From: Streptomyces tauricus
Lineage (GTDB): Bacteria; Actinomycetota; Actinomycetes; Streptomycetales; Streptomycetaceae
Assembly: GCF_014650955.1 (NCBI RefSeq)
Contig: NZ_BMVY01000017.1
Location: 1 to 64,000, forward strand
Direction: 5' to 3'
Length of the DNA stretch: 64,000 nt
A program made the position numbers and the translations under genes. How positions within the stretch are numbered: the stretch's first letter is position 1; each line of letters starts with the position of its first letter. Below are positions 44,250-53,417 of this stretch, in pieces. Below the pieces are notes generated by a model that worked only from the letters and a program-made list of their open reading frames with translations, did not search any database and was not told where the DNA came from.

Positions 44250-44720
44250 CTATCCGTCATCCACGCCTCGGTCACGGCGGTCGGTCGCCAGGCCGGCCGC
44301 CGCCTCGTGCATGGCCAGTTCCAGCAGCGCCGGGTCGGTGAGCGTGCCGGAGCCGTCCGGGGGGATCAGCCAGCGGACCCCGCCGGTCGAGCGCCCGGGA
44401 TACGGGACGACGATCCACGTACCGCGGCCCGCCGTACGCACCCCCGTGCCCAGCCAGCGCGCGGCCGTCCCCGGCGGGACGAAGAAACCCATGCGCGCGT
44501 CACCGAAGTCGACGAGCACCGGCCCGGGTTGGTCGAGCACGCGGGACAGCACGTCGAGTGTCGGATAGCCGAGCCGGCCCGGCAGGATGAGCACGTCCCA
44601 GAGCCTGCCCGCCGGCAGCAGCGCGATCCCGGCCGGGTTGCGCTCCCACTCCCAGCGGCAGGCGTCGGGATCCGGCGCCCCCGATGCCAGCCACTCGACC
44701 GGCGTCCTGGCCTCCGTCAT
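44250..44720 (-). CDS. Uncharacterised protein, weakly like prim-pol-associated small proteins
   Basis: 156 residues, soluble and without signal peptide. Recognisable words are WEWERNPAGIALLPAGRLWDVLILPG, VLVDFGDARMGFFVPPGTAARW and GRGTWIVVPYPGRSTGG. These recall the N-terminal domain of bifunctional primase-polymerases and small actinobacterial relatives, but the catalytic acidic residues are not clear, so no function is claimed. The ATG at 44720 has GGGAGG eight bases before it, which argues against the longer frame to 44789. It lies alone between the chitinase promoter and the polyamine gene block. Confidence 0.6.
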   Translation of the reverse strand: MTEARTPVEWLASGAPDPDACRWEWERNPAGIALLPAGRLWDVLILPGRLGYPTLDVLSRVLDQPGPVLVDFGDARMGFFVPPGTAARWLGTGVRTAGRGTWIVVPYPGRSTGGVRWLIPPDGSGTLTDPALLELAMHEAAAGLATDRRDRGVDDG

Positions 44721-44892
44721 GGCGGAACCTCCCTCTCTCGTGTCGACGCTGGTCGCGTCACAGGGGAGAGGGAGGTTCGGGCCGGGCATTACGCGGCTTG
44801 GGTACGTCAGTTGGTGGTGAATCGGATCACGTGGCCGAGCTGGGCGTACGCCCGTGGATCGTGCGCGCGCCCGCGCGCCCTCAGCCGCGCGC

Positions 44893-46350
44893 TCAGCTGT
44901 CGAAGCCGAGACCCACCCGGTCCATCGTCCGCAGCCAGAGATTGCGCCGGCCGCCGTGCGCGTCCGCCCGGGCGAGGGACCACTTGGTGAGCGCGATGCC
45001 CGTCCACGCGAACGGCTCCGGCGGGAAGGGCAGCGGCTTCTTGCGGACCATCTCCAGCTCCGTACGCTCCGTGCGCTCCCCCGCCAGCAGGTCGAGCATC
45101 ACGTCCGCGCCGAACCGGGTCGCGCCGACACCGAGGCCCGTATAGCCCGCCGCGTAGGCGACCCGGCCCCCGTGCGCGGTGCCGAAGAAGGCCGAGAAAC
45201 GGGAGCACGTGTCGATCGCGCCGCCCCACGCGTGGGTGAACCGGACGCCTTCGAGCTGCGGGAAGCAGGTGAAGAAGTGCCCGGCGAGCTTCGCGTACGT
45301 GTCCGGCCGGTCGTCGTACTCGGCGCGCACCCGGCCGCCGTACGGGTAGACCGCGTCGTAGCCGCCCCACAGGATGCGGTTGTCGGCGGACAGCCGGAAG
45401 TAGTGGAACTGGTTCGCCGAGTCCCCGAGCCCCTGCCGGTTCTTCCAGCCGATCGAGGCGAGCTGTTCCGCGGTCAGCGGCTCGGTCATCAGCGCGTAGT
45501 CGTAGACCGGGACGGTGTACGACCGCACGCGCTTGACCAGGTTCGGGAAGATGTTCGTACCGAGGGCGACCCGGCGGGCGCGCACACTCCCGTACGGCGT
45601 GCCTACGGCCATTCCCGCGCCGTACGCCTTCAGGGTGAGCGCGGGCGTGTTCTCGTACACGCGCACCCCCAGTTCCACGCAGGCGCGCTTGAGGCCCCAG
45701 GCCAGTTTGGCGGGGTGCAGCATGGCGACACCCCGGCGGTCGTGCAGGCCGCCGAGGAAGGTCGGTGAGTTCACCTGCTCCCGTACGGCGTCGGTGTCCA
45801 GGTACTCGACGCCGTCGGCGAGGCCGCGCTCCTTCAGTTCCTCGTGCCAGTCGCGCAGTTCGGCCGCCTGGTACGGCTCGGTGGCGACGTCGATCTCGCC
45901 GGAGCGCTCGAAGTCGCAGTCGAGGGAGTAGCGGGCGACGGCCTCCTCGATGCCGTCGAGGTTGCGGGCGCCCAGTTCCTCCAGCTTGTGGATCTCGTCG
46001 GGCCAGCGGGTCAGGCCGTTGGACAGGCCGTGGGTGAGGGAGGCGGCGCAGAATCCGCCGTTGCGGCCCGAGGCGGCCCAGCCCACCTCGCGGCCCTCCA
46101 GCAGCACCACCTCGCGCCCGGGGTCGCGCTCCTTGGCGAGAAGCGCGGTCCACAGTCCGCTGTAGCCCCCGCCGACGACGAGCAGGTCGCAGGTCTCGGC
46201 GGCGGTGAGCGCGGGCTCGGGGCGGGGTTTGGCGGGGTCGTCCAGCCAGTACGCGAGCGGCTGGGCGTCGGAAAGCGACTTGGCCCAGTTGTTGCCGCCC
46301 CGGTTGTTCTCGGTCCGATTATTGTGGCGACTCATGGCGCTCGGGGCCAT
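44893..46350 (-). CDS. FAD-dependent amine oxidoreductase (PuuB/DadA-like)
   Basis: 485 residues. An N-terminal FAD site (CDLLVVGGGYSGLWTALLAKE, then LEGREVGWAASGRNGGFCAA) and the C-terminal FAD contact (GGRVAYAAGYTGLGVGATRFG) mark the glycine/D-amino-acid oxidase superfamily. Similar enzymes oxidise gamma-glutamylputrescine or other glycine-like amines. Its place after a polyamine transporter and an aldehyde dehydrogenase supports a polyamine role. The ATG at 46350 has GGGAG eight bases upstream; an internal ATG five codons later is less well placed. The gap to PotC-like is 29 bases, so it is the last gene of the operon. Confidence 0.87.
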   Translation of the reverse strand: MAPSAMSRHNNRTENNRGGNNWAKSLSDAQPLAYWLDDPAKPRPEPALTAAETCDLLVVGGGYSGLWTALLAKERDPGREVVLLEGREVGWAASGRNGGFCAASLTHGLSNGLTRWPDEIHKLEELGARNLDGIEEAVARYSLDCDFERSGEIDVATEPYQAAELRDWHEELKERGLADGVEYLDTDAVREQVNSPTFLGGLHDRRGVAMLHPAKLAWGLKRACVELGVRVYENTPALTLKAYGAGMAVGTPYGSVRARRVALGTNIFPNLVKRVRSYTVPVYDYALMTEPLTAEQLASIGWKNRQGLGDSANQFHYFRLSADNRILWGGYDAVYPYGGRVRAEYDDRPDTYAKLAGHFFTCFPQLEGVRFTHAWGGAIDTCSRFSAFFGTAHGGRVAYAAGYTGLGVGATRFGADVMLDLLAGERTERTELEMVRKKPLPFPPEPFAWTGIALTKWSLARADAHGGRRNLWLRTMDRVGLGFDS

Positions 46351-46379
46351 GATTTCAACTCCCAACAAATTTGCTGCGG

Positions 46380-47180
46380 TTATGCCTTCTGGCGGTTTCG
46401 GCGGTTGCTGATGACCATTCCGGCCAGCACGAACAGTACGGCGATGAGGAACATGGCCGTACCGATGACGTTGATCTGAACGGGTGTGCCGCGCTGTGCG
46501 GAACCCCAGACGAACATCGGGAACGTGACGGTCGAACCGGCGTTGAAATTGGTGATGATGAAGTCGTCGAAGGAGAGCGCGAAGGCGAGCAGCGCTCCCG
46601 CGGCGATTCCGGGCGCGGCGATGGGCAGCGTGACGCGCAGGAAGGTCTGCAGGGGACCCGCGTAGAGGTCCTGCGCGGCCTGTTCCAGGCGTGGGTCCAT
46701 CGACATCACGCGTGCCTTGACGGCGGTGACCACGAAGCTCAGGCAGAACATGATGTGGGCGATCAGGATCGTCCAGAAGCCGAGCTGGGCGCCCAGGTTG
46801 AGGAAGAGTGTGAGCAGCGAGGCGGCCATGACGACCTCGGGCATCGCCATCGGCAGGAAGATCAGCGAGTTCACGGCGCCGCGTGCGCGGAAGCGGTAGC
46901 GGACCAGCGCGAAGGCGATCATCGTGCCGAGGACGGTGGCGCCGAGTGTCGCCCAGGCGGCGATCTGCAGGCTCAGTGAGAGCGAGCCGCAGAGGTCGGC
47001 GACCCCGCAGGGATCGGTCCAGGCGTCCGTGGAGAACCGCTGCCATTCGTAGTTGAAGCGCCCCTTCGGATTGTTGAAGGAGAACACCGTGACGACGATG
47101 TTCGGCAGCAGCAGATATCCGAGCGTCAGCAGACCCGCGATGACGACGAGACGGCGTTTGAACCAGCGCAAGAGGCCCAT
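46380..47180 (-). CDS. potC: Polyamine ABC transporter permease (PotC-like)
   Basis: 266 residues with six membrane segments. The EAA loop is DPRLEQAAQDLYAGPLQTFLRVTLPIAAPGI, typical of PotC/PotI, and FALSFDDFIITNF is a well-conserved PotC segment. It pairs with the PotB-like permease to import spermidine or putrescine. The ATG at 47180 abuts the TAG stop of potB with no gap, so the pair is translationally coupled. Substrate preference between putrescine and spermidine cannot be told. Confidence 0.9.
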   Translation of the reverse strand: MGLLRWFKRRLVVIAGLLTLGYLLLPNIVVTVFSFNNPKGRFNYEWQRFSTDAWTDPCGVADLCGSLSLSLQIAAWATLGATVLGTMIAFALVRYRFRARGAVNSLIFLPMAMPEVVMAASLLTLFLNLGAQLGFWTILIAHIMFCLSFVVTAVKARVMSMDPRLEQAAQDLYAGPLQTFLRVTLPIAAPGIAAGALLAFALSFDDFIITNFNAGSTVTFPMFVWGSAQRGTPVQINVIGTAMFLIAVLFVLAGMVISNRRNRQKA

Positions 47181-48110
47181 CTAAACCAGATCCTCCGTCC
47201 CGGACTTACGGATGTAGAGCGTGACGACGGCCAGGATTCCCGCCATGAGAATGAAGGAGAGAGCCGCGGCCGTCGGATAGTCGAGAATGCGCAGGAACTG
47301 CGTCTGGATGACGTTTCCGACCATACGGGTGTCGGTGGAGCCGAGCAGGTCGGCGTTCACGTAGTCGCCGCTCGCCGGGATGAACGTGAGCAGCGTCCCG
47401 GAGACCACACCGGGCATCGACAGGGGGAAGGTCACCTTGCGGAAGGTCGTGAAGGGGCGCGCGTACAGGTCGCCGGCCGCCTCGTGCAGCCGCCCGTCGA
47501 TGCGTTCGAGGGAGGTGTAGAGCGGCAGGATCATGAACGGCAGGAAGTTGTACGTGAGACCGCAGACCACCGCGAGCGGGGTGGCGAGGACGCGGTCCCC
47601 GGCCGTGACGCCGAGCCAGCTCGTGACGTCCAGGACGTGCAGCGTGTTGAGGGCGCCGACGACCGGGCCGCTGTCCGCGAGGATCGTCTTCCAGGCGAGC
47701 GTACGGATCAGGAAGCTCGTGAAGAACGGCGCGATGACCAGGATCAGGATCAGGTTGCGCCAGCGGCCCGCGCGGAACGCGATCAGATACGCGAGCGGGT
47801 AGCCGAGCAGCAGACACAGGATCGTGGCGGTACCGGCGTACGCGATGGAGCGCAGGAACTGCGGCCAGTAGTCGGCCACCGCGTCCCAGTAGGTCGCGAA
47901 GTGCCAGGTGACCTTGTAGCCGTCCTCCAGGGAGCCCGTCTGCACGGACGTGGAGGCCTGGTAGACCATCGGCAGGGCGAAGAAGACGACCAGCCAGAGG
48001 ATGCCGGGGAGCAGCAGCCAGTACGGGGTGAGGCGGCCCCTCTTGCGAGGGGGGCGCTCCTTCGGGGCGGGTGCGGGCGCCAGGGGTGGCGCGTCGGTGA
48101 CGGTCGCCAT
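47181..48110 (-). CDS. potB: Polyamine ABC transporter permease (PotB-like)
   Basis: 309 residues. A Pro/Arg-rich cytoplasmic start is followed by six membrane segments (WLLLPGILWLVVFFALPMVY first). The ATPase-contact loop is RIDGRLHEAAGDLYARPFTTFRKVTFPLSMPG, and IAPFFTSFLIRTLAWKTIL and FIPASGDYVNADLLG are PotB/PotH hallmarks. ATG at 48110, sharing one base with the stop of the ATPase gene (TGATG). It works with the PotC-, PotA- and PotD-like proteins around it. Confidence 0.9.
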   Translation of the reverse strand: MATVTDAPPLAPAPAPKERPPRKRGRLTPYWLLLPGILWLVVFFALPMVYQASTSVQTGSLEDGYKVTWHFATYWDAVADYWPQFLRSIAYAGTATILCLLLGYPLAYLIAFRAGRWRNLILILVIAPFFTSFLIRTLAWKTILADSGPVVGALNTLHVLDVTSWLGVTAGDRVLATPLAVVCGLTYNFLPFMILPLYTSLERIDGRLHEAAGDLYARPFTTFRKVTFPLSMPGVVSGTLLTFIPASGDYVNADLLGSTDTRMVGNVIQTQFLRILDYPTAAALSFILMAGILAVVTLYIRKSGTEDLV

Positions 48111-49312
48111 CAGGCCGCCGCCCCCTCTTCCTCGACGGTCTCGATACCGGCATCGATGTCCTGGGCCGCGTCGAGGCCGAAGGTGTGCGCGGGGTTCCAG
48201 TGCAGGACGACCTCGGCGCCGGGTACGAGCCGGGGGTCGCGGTCGATGTTCTGGGCGTAGACCTCGAACTCCGGACAGACCGGGCTGTCGATGACGTACT
48301 GCGTGGAGACGCCGATGAAACTGGAGTCGGCGATCGTGCCGGTGATGCGGTTGCGGCCCGCCGGGATCTCGCCCGCCTCGTCGGCGTGCGTGAGGGAGAT
48401 CTTCTCGGGGCGGACCCCCACCAGGACCTTGCCGCCGGTCGTCGTGGGCGCCGAACATCGGGCCTCGGGCAGGACGAGCTTGCCGCCGCCCGCCCTGAGG
48501 ACGATCTCGTCGCCGCTCCGGGCGTCGACCTCGGCCTCGATGAGGTTGGAGGTGCCGAGGAAGTTGGCGACGAACGTGGTCTGCGGGTTCTCGTAGAGGT
48601 CGGCGGGCGCGCCGAGCTGTTCGACACGTCCGCCGTTCATCACGGCGACCGTGTCGGCCATGGTCATGGCCTCCTCCTGGTCGTGCGTGACGTGGATGAA
48701 CGTGATGCCGACCTCGGTCTGGATGCGCTTGAGCTCCAGTTGCATCTGGCGGCGCAGTTTGAGGTCGAGGGCGCCGAGGGGCTCGTCGAGGAGGAGCACC
48801 TTGGGGGTGTTGATCAGCGCGCGGGCGACGGCGACGCGCTGCTGCTGGCCGCCGGAGAGCTGGTGCGGCTTCTTGCGGGCCTGCTCGCCGAGCTGGACCA
48901 GGTCGAGCATCTCGCCGACCTGCTTCTTCACCGACTTGATGCCGCGCCGGCGCAGACCGAAGGCGACGTTCTCGAAGATGTCGAGGTGCGGGAAGAGGGC
49001 GTACGACTGGAAGACGGTGTTCACCGGGCGCCGGTACGGGGGCAGGTTCGTCACGTCCTGGTCGCCGAGGAAGACCGTTCCGGAGGAAGGTTCCTCCAGG
49101 CCGGCGATCATGCGCAGCGTGGTGGTCTTGCCGCAGCCCGACGCTCCCAGGAGGGCGAAGAACGACCCCTGGGGGACGGTCAGGTCGAGCGGCCGGACGG
49201 CGGTGAAGGAGCCGTAGGTCTTGCTGATGCCGCAGAGGCGGACGTCGCCGCCGGCCTCCGCACTGTTCTTGGCAGTGTTCTTGGCACTGTTGTTGGTGGT
49301 CACGGTGATCAC
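48110..49312 (-). CDS. potA: Polyamine ABC transporter ATPase (PotA-like)
   Basis: 400 residues. The ATPase domain shows Walker A LGASGCGKTTTLRM, Q-loop VFQSYALFPHL, signature LSGGQQQRVAVARALI, Walker B KVLLLDEPLGALD and switch His in IHVTHDQEEAM. The C-terminal TOBE domain (VGVRPEKISLTHADEAG onward) is as in PotA. The GTG at 49312 overlaps the stop of the binding-protein gene by four bases (GTGA); a second GTG nine bases on is possible. It energises import of a polyamine through the PotB/PotC-like channel. Confidence 0.92.
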   Translation of the reverse strand: MITVTTNNSAKNTAKNSAEAGGDVRLCGISKTYGSFTAVRPLDLTVPQGSFFALLGASGCGKTTTLRMIAGLEEPSSGTVFLGDQDVTNLPPYRRPVNTVFQSYALFPHLDIFENVAFGLRRRGIKSVKKQVGEMLDLVQLGEQARKKPHQLSGGQQQRVAVARALINTPKVLLLDEPLGALDLKLRRQMQLELKRIQTEVGITFIHVTHDQEEAMTMADTVAVMNGGRVEQLGAPADLYENPQTTFVANFLGTSNLIEAEVDARSGDEIVLRAGGGKLVLPEARCSAPTTTGGKVLVGVRPEKISLTHADEAGEIPAGRNRITGTIADSSFIGVSTQYVIDSPVCPEFEVYAQNIDRDPRLVPGAEVVLHWNPAHTFGLDAAQDIDAGIETVEEEGAAA

Positions 49313-50553
49313 GCCCCCGTCAGCTTTGCGAACTTCTCTTCGTACGCCGTCTCTTCCTTGGTGCTCAGGGAGCGGAAGGAGTGTGACTTGGCGGCCATGG
49401 CGGCGTCGGGAATGATCAGCGGGTTGTTCGCCGCCGACTTGTCGATCTTCGCCAGCTCGGCCTTCACCCCGTCGACGGGACACACGTAGTTGATGTACGC
49501 GGCCAGCTGCGCGGCGGGGCCGGGCTCGTAGTAGTAGTCGATCAGCCGCTCGGCGTTCGACTTGTGCCGTGCCTTGTTGGGGACGAGCAGGTTGTCCGTG
49601 GACGTCAGATAGCCGCTGTCCGGGATGAGGAAGTCGACGTCCGGGCTGTCCGCCTTGAGCTGGACGACGTCACCGGCCCAGGCGAGACAGGCCGCGAGGT
49701 CGCCCTTGGTGAGGTCGGACGTGTAGTCGTTGCCGGTGAAGCGGCGGATCTGGCCCTTGTCGACGGCCTTCTGCAGCCGGGCGACCGCCGTGTCGAAGTC
49801 GTCGTCCGTGAACTTCTCCGGGTCCTTGCCGAGATCGAGCAGCGTCATCCCGATGCTGTCGCGCATCTCCGACAGGAGGCCGATACGCCCCTTGAGCTTG
49901 GGGTTGTCGAGCATGTCGGAGAGGGACGTCACCTCCACGCCGTCCAGCGCCTTCTTGTTGTAGGCGATGACGGTGGAGATACCGGTCCAGGGATACGAGT
50001 ACGCGCGCCCCGGGTCCCAGTCCGGCGTACGGAACTGCTGGGAGAGGTTGGCGTAGGCGTGCGGCAGGTTGGACGCGTCCAGCTTCTGCACCCAGCCGAA
50101 GCGGATCAGCCGGGCGGCCAGCCAGTCGGTGACGCAGATGAGGTCGCGCCCGGTGTCCTGGCCCGCCGCGAGCTGCGGCTTGAGCTTCCCGAAGAACTCG
50201 ACGTTGTCGTTGATGTCCTCGGTGTACTTGACCTTGATGCCGGTGCGTTCGGCGAACGTGTCGAGCGTCGGGTGCCGCTTCTCGCTGTCGTCGACGTCCA
50301 TGTACTCGGTCCAGTTGGAGAAGTTGATCTGCTTCTCCTTGGCCGAGTGGTCCTCGGACGAGACGCCGGCGGTGTTCTTCGCCGCCGGGATCCCGCAGGC
50401 GCTCAGGGTCCCCAGTCCGCCGAGGGCGAGCGCGCCGCCCGTCGAGGCGCGCAGCAGCGAACGGCGGCTGAGCGAGGCCCTGCCGTTGCGGAGACTGCGC
50501 CGCACGGCGGCCAGTCGGGCCGGGGACAGTTGATCGGGCTCGTACTGCTCCAT
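49309..50553 (-). CDS. potD: Polyamine-binding lipoprotein (PotD/PotF-like)
   Basis: 414 residues. The N-terminus carries SRRSLLRAST and a hydrophobic stretch ending in the lipobox LSAC, suggesting Tat export and lipid anchoring. The mature part has the PotD opening INFSNWTEYMD, the DLICVTDWLAARLIRFGW segment, and PWTGISTVIAYNKKAL, with Trp/Asp/Glu-rich pocket residues expected for polyamines. ATG at 50553 with AAAGGG about ten bases upstream. It lies 50 bases after the aldehyde dehydrogenase stop, in one operon with potA-B-C and the FAD enzyme. Confidence 0.9.
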   Translation of the reverse strand: MEQYEPDQLSPARLAAVRRSLRNGRASLSRRSLLRASTGGALALGGLGTLSACGIPAAKNTAGVSSEDHSAKEKQINFSNWTEYMDVDDSEKRHPTLDTFAERTGIKVKYTEDINDNVEFFGKLKPQLAAGQDTGRDLICVTDWLAARLIRFGWVQKLDASNLPHAYANLSQQFRTPDWDPGRAYSYPWTGISTVIAYNKKALDGVEVTSLSDMLDNPKLKGRIGLLSEMRDSIGMTLLDLGKDPEKFTDDDFDTAVARLQKAVDKGQIRRFTGNDYTSDLTKGDLAACLAWAGDVVQLKADSPDVDFLIPDSGYLTSTDNLLVPNKARHKSNAERLIDYYYEPGPAAQLAAYINYVCPVDGVKAELAKIDKSAANNPLIIPDAAMAAKSHSFRSLSTKEETAYEEKFAKLTGA

Positions 50554-50603
50554 GCTCGTGGTGCCCTTTCGGGAGGTTTCGGCCTGGTCCGGGCCAATGG
50601 CGA

Positions 50604-52124
50604 CTAACGGTCCCCGAAGATCGTGCGGTGCCAGTCCTTCCTGGCCACCGCGGTGTTGTCGAACATGACGTGCTTGATCTGTGTGTACTCCTCGAACGAG
50701 TACGCGGACATGTCCTTGCCGAAGCCGGACGCCTTGTAACCGCCGTGGGGCATCTCGCTGATGATCGGGATGTGGTCGTTGACCCACACACAGCCCGCCT
50801 TGATCTCGCGCGTCGCCCGGTTCGCCCGGTACACATCACGGCTCCACGCGGAGGCGGCGAGACCGTACGGGGTGTCGTTGGCGAGCCGGATGCCTTCGTC
50901 GTCGCTGTCGAAGGGGACGACCACCAGGACCGGGCCGAAGATCTCGGACTGCACGATCTCGCTGTCCTGTGCGGCATCGGCGACGAGGGTCGGCCGGTAG
51001 TACGCGCCGTGCTCAAGCCCCTTCGGGATCTCACCGCCGGTGACCACGCGCGCGTAGGAGCGCGCCCGGTCCACGAAAGCGGCGACACGGTCGCGCTGGG
51101 CGACGGAGATCAGCGGCCCGAGGTCGGTGTCCGGCGCGAACGGATCGCCGAGCCGGACGCTCTCCATCAGCTCCGCGGTCCTCGAAACGAACTCTTCGTA
51201 GAGGGGCCTTTGCACGTACGCGCGCGTGGCGGCCGTGCAGTCCTGGCCCGTGTTGATGAGGGAGCCCGCCACCGCGCCGTGCACGGCGGCCTCCAGGTCC
51301 GCGTCGTCGAAGACCACGAAGGGGGCCTTGCCGCCGAGTTCCAGGTGGAGGCGCTTGACCGTGGAGGTGGCGATCTCGGCGACGCGCTTGCCGACGGCGG
51401 TGGACCCGGTGAAGGAGGTCATGACGACGTCGGGATGCCCGACAAGATGCTCACCGGCCTCCCTCCCCGCCCCTGTGACGATGTTGATGACACCGTCCGG
51501 GATGCCCGCCGCGGTCGCCGCCTCCGCGAACAGCAGGGAGGTGAAGGGGGTCAGCTCGGCGGGCTTGAGGACGATCGTGTTGCCGGCGGCGATCGCCGGG
51601 AGGACCTTCCAGGCGGCCATCTGAAGGGGATAGTTCCAGGGAGCGATGGAGCCGACGACCCCGATCGCCTCACGCCGTACGTACGAGGTGTGGTCGCCGG
51701 AGTACTCACCGGCGGACTGCCCCTGAAGGTGCCGGGCGACGCCCGCGAAGAAGGCGGTGTTGTCGATCGTGCCCGGGACGTCGAACTCCCGGGTCAGCTT
51801 GATCGGCTTGCCGCACTGCAGGGACTCCGCCTGGGCGAACTCCTCGGCGCGGTCGGCGAGCACGGCGGCGAAGCGGTGCAGGGCGTCGGAGCGCTCGCCC
51901 GGCGTGGCACCGGACCAGCCGGAAAACGCCTCCCTCGCAGCCCCGACCGCCGTATCCACGTCGTCCGTGCCCGCCAGCTCGTACGTGTGGATGTCGTCGC
52001 CGGTGGCGGGGTCGACGACCGTGTGGCTCCGGCCGGACGTGCCCTTGGCCAGCCGGCCCGCGATGTACTGCGCGCCGTCCGCGAAGCGGTCCTGCGCCTG
52101 GAAGGGATGGCCCGGATTGTGCAT
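50604..52124 (-). CDS. Gamma-aminobutyraldehyde (betaine-aldehyde-like) dehydrogenase
   Basis: 506 residues, complete ALDH fold. SIAPWNYPLQMAAWKVLPAIAAGNT, SFTGSTAVGKRV, the Glu motif LELGGKAPFVVFDDAD, the catalytic Cys in NTGQDCTAATR (about 295) and EIFGPVLVV are all present. KASGFGKDMSAYSFEEYTQIKHV near the end is typical of PatD/gamma-aminobutyraldehyde dehydrogenases, and the operon with a polyamine transporter agrees. The product would be GABA, then used by GabT. ATG at 52124 with GGAGGAGAG upstream. It is the first gene of the minus-strand operon; inverted repeats at 52202-52259 lie in its promoter region. Confidence 0.9.
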   Translation of the reverse strand: MHNPGHPFQAQDRFADGAQYIAGRLAKGTSGRSHTVVDPATGDDIHTYELAGTDDVDTAVGAAREAFSGWSGATPGERSDALHRFAAVLADRAEEFAQAESLQCGKPIKLTREFDVPGTIDNTAFFAGVARHLQGQSAGEYSGDHTSYVRREAIGVVGSIAPWNYPLQMAAWKVLPAIAAGNTIVLKPAELTPFTSLLFAEAATAAGIPDGVINIVTGAGREAGEHLVGHPDVVMTSFTGSTAVGKRVAEIATSTVKRLHLELGGKAPFVVFDDADLEAAVHGAVAGSLINTGQDCTAATRAYVQRPLYEEFVSRTAELMESVRLGDPFAPDTDLGPLISVAQRDRVAAFVDRARSYARVVTGGEIPKGLEHGAYYRPTLVADAAQDSEIVQSEIFGPVLVVVPFDSDDEGIRLANDTPYGLAASAWSRDVYRANRATREIKAGCVWVNDHIPIISEMPHGGYKASGFGKDMSAYSFEEYTQIKHVMFDNTAVARKDWHRTIFGDR

Positions 52125-52201
52125 TTCGCTCTCCTCCGCCGCACTCCCCGAACCCGAGGGGTCGGCGTAGCTCCAGCTCGATTTGAGTGCCGATCCTGAC
52201 A

Positions 52202-52259
52202 GAGCAACGGTGCTCCAACAAGTGATTCCGTTGTTGCCATTTGGTTACGCGACGGAATC
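52202..52259. promoter_or_regulatory. Candidate operators upstream of the polyamine operon
   Basis: Two inverted repeats lie in the 177-base divergent gap. GAGCAACGGTGCTC (52202-52215) has arms GAGCA/TGCTC. GATTCCGT (52224-52231) pairs perfectly with ACGGAATC (52252-52259) across 20 bases. Either could bind the regulator of the polyamine genes. No protein is assigned. Confidence 0.45.
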
Positions 52260-52301
52260 TGTCGACCAGGTGTCGAGTCACTGAGGAAAAGGCAGGACGG
52301 A

Positions 52302-52901
52302 TTGTCAGTGGTGCGTGCCAGACTCGCATGCATGGGGGAGATCGAATCGCGCATCGACTCGCAGGACGCGCTGGTCAGCGCGGTCCGGGCGGGGAAGAAG
52401 ATCAAGTACTTGTACTTCTGGGGGCACCGGCCGCGGGCGGACGGGCGGATCGGGTCGAGCTGCCTGAGCCAGTGGTGGCCGTCGCCGTTCACGGTGGACG
52501 GGGTGGAGTACCGCACGGCCGAGCACTGGATGATGGCGCGCAAAGCGCGGCTCTTCGGTGACGCGGAGGCGGAACGGACGGCGCTGGACGCGCCCAACCC
52601 GGCGCTCGCGAAGAAGGCCGGGCGGCTGGTCCGGGACTTCGACCAGGGCGTGTGGGAGCGGGAGCGGTTCGGGATCGTGGTGGAGGGAAGCGTGGCGAAG
52701 TTCGCGTCGGACGACGAACTTCGCGGGTTCCTGATGGGGACGACGGGGCGGGTGCTGGTCGAGGCAAGCCCCGTGGACCGGATCTGGGGTATCGGCCTCG
52801 CGGCGGACGACGCCCGGGCATCCGACCCGACGCGCTGGCAGGGCCCGAACTTGCTGGGCTTCGCGCTGATGACGGCGAGGGAGCGGTTGCGCTCCGCTTG
52901 A
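52302..52901 (+). CDS. NADAR-domain protein (YbiA-like)
   Basis: 199 residues if started at the TTG at 52302, which has AGGA close upstream; an ATG at 52332 (189 residues) is equally possible. The NADAR fold is shown by YFWGHRP, SCLSQWWPSPFTVDGVEYRTAEHWMMARKARLFGD, then GNLLGF-like QGPNLLGFALMTARE at the end; the conserved Trp/Glu/His of the active site are present. NADAR proteins cleave N-glycosidic bonds, in riboflavin intermediates (YbiA) or in ADP-ribosylated guanine in DNA (recent work), so the substrate here is open. It is divergent from the polyamine operon and unlinked to any riboflavin gene. Confidence 0.87.
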   Translation: MSVVRARLACMGEIESRIDSQDALVSAVRAGKKIKYLYFWGHRPRADGRIGSSCLSQWWPSPFTVDGVEYRTAEHWMMARKARLFGDAEAERTALDAPNPALAKKAGRLVRDFDQGVWERERFGIVVEGSVAKFASDDELRGFLMGTTGRVLVEASPVDRIWGIGLAADDARASDPTRWQGPNLLGFALMTARERLRSA

Positions 52902-53417
52902 ACGCGAAGGACGAGCGCGACTGTGCGCGGCAGCTCTTGCCTGGGCGCGCGGTTCCCCGCGGCTCGGCGGGGCTCGGACCCCGCGATTCCCTGCGGCCCG
53001 GTGAGGGCTGGCCGCGCAGTTCCCCGCGCCCCTAAAGGGGCACGGCCCCCGCCGGGTCGGCAACCCCGGCCAGGGTGCCGGGGCACGGTTGAACCGACGG
53101 GGGTTGGCCGTGCAACTCCCTGCGGCCCGGTGAGGGCTAAGCGCGCCGTTCCCCGCGCCCCTGAAGGGCGCGGCCTCACTGGCCGCCCGTCCTGGCCGCG
53201 CTGCCAGGGGCGGGTCCCGGCGTGGTCGGCGGCGCCAGGGCCTGGGGGTGGCGGGCCCTCAGCGGGGGGGAGGGTTAGAGCCCGTCCCGGGGCAGCGGGC
53301 TGGTTTCAGGGGCGCGGGGAACTGCGCGGCCGGCCCCCACTCCCCCGCACCCGTCCGCCCACCGAACCCGAACCCACCCGAAGGGGCGCGGGGAACGGCG
53401 CAAAGACCTCGGCCCCC
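52902..53417. repeat. Gene-free 516-base stretch filled with AGGGGCGCGGGGAAC repeats
   Basis: The convergent gap between the NADAR and DUF4190 genes. Inverted-orientation units (GTTCCCCGCGCCCCT) are at about 53012 and 53150, degenerate GTTCCCCGCGGCTCGG-type at 52960, and direct-orientation units at 53308 and 53383. Between them are G- or C-rich words such as CAGTTCCCCGCG. Oppositely oriented units could form long hairpins. No reading frame with good support was found. Confidence 0.7.
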
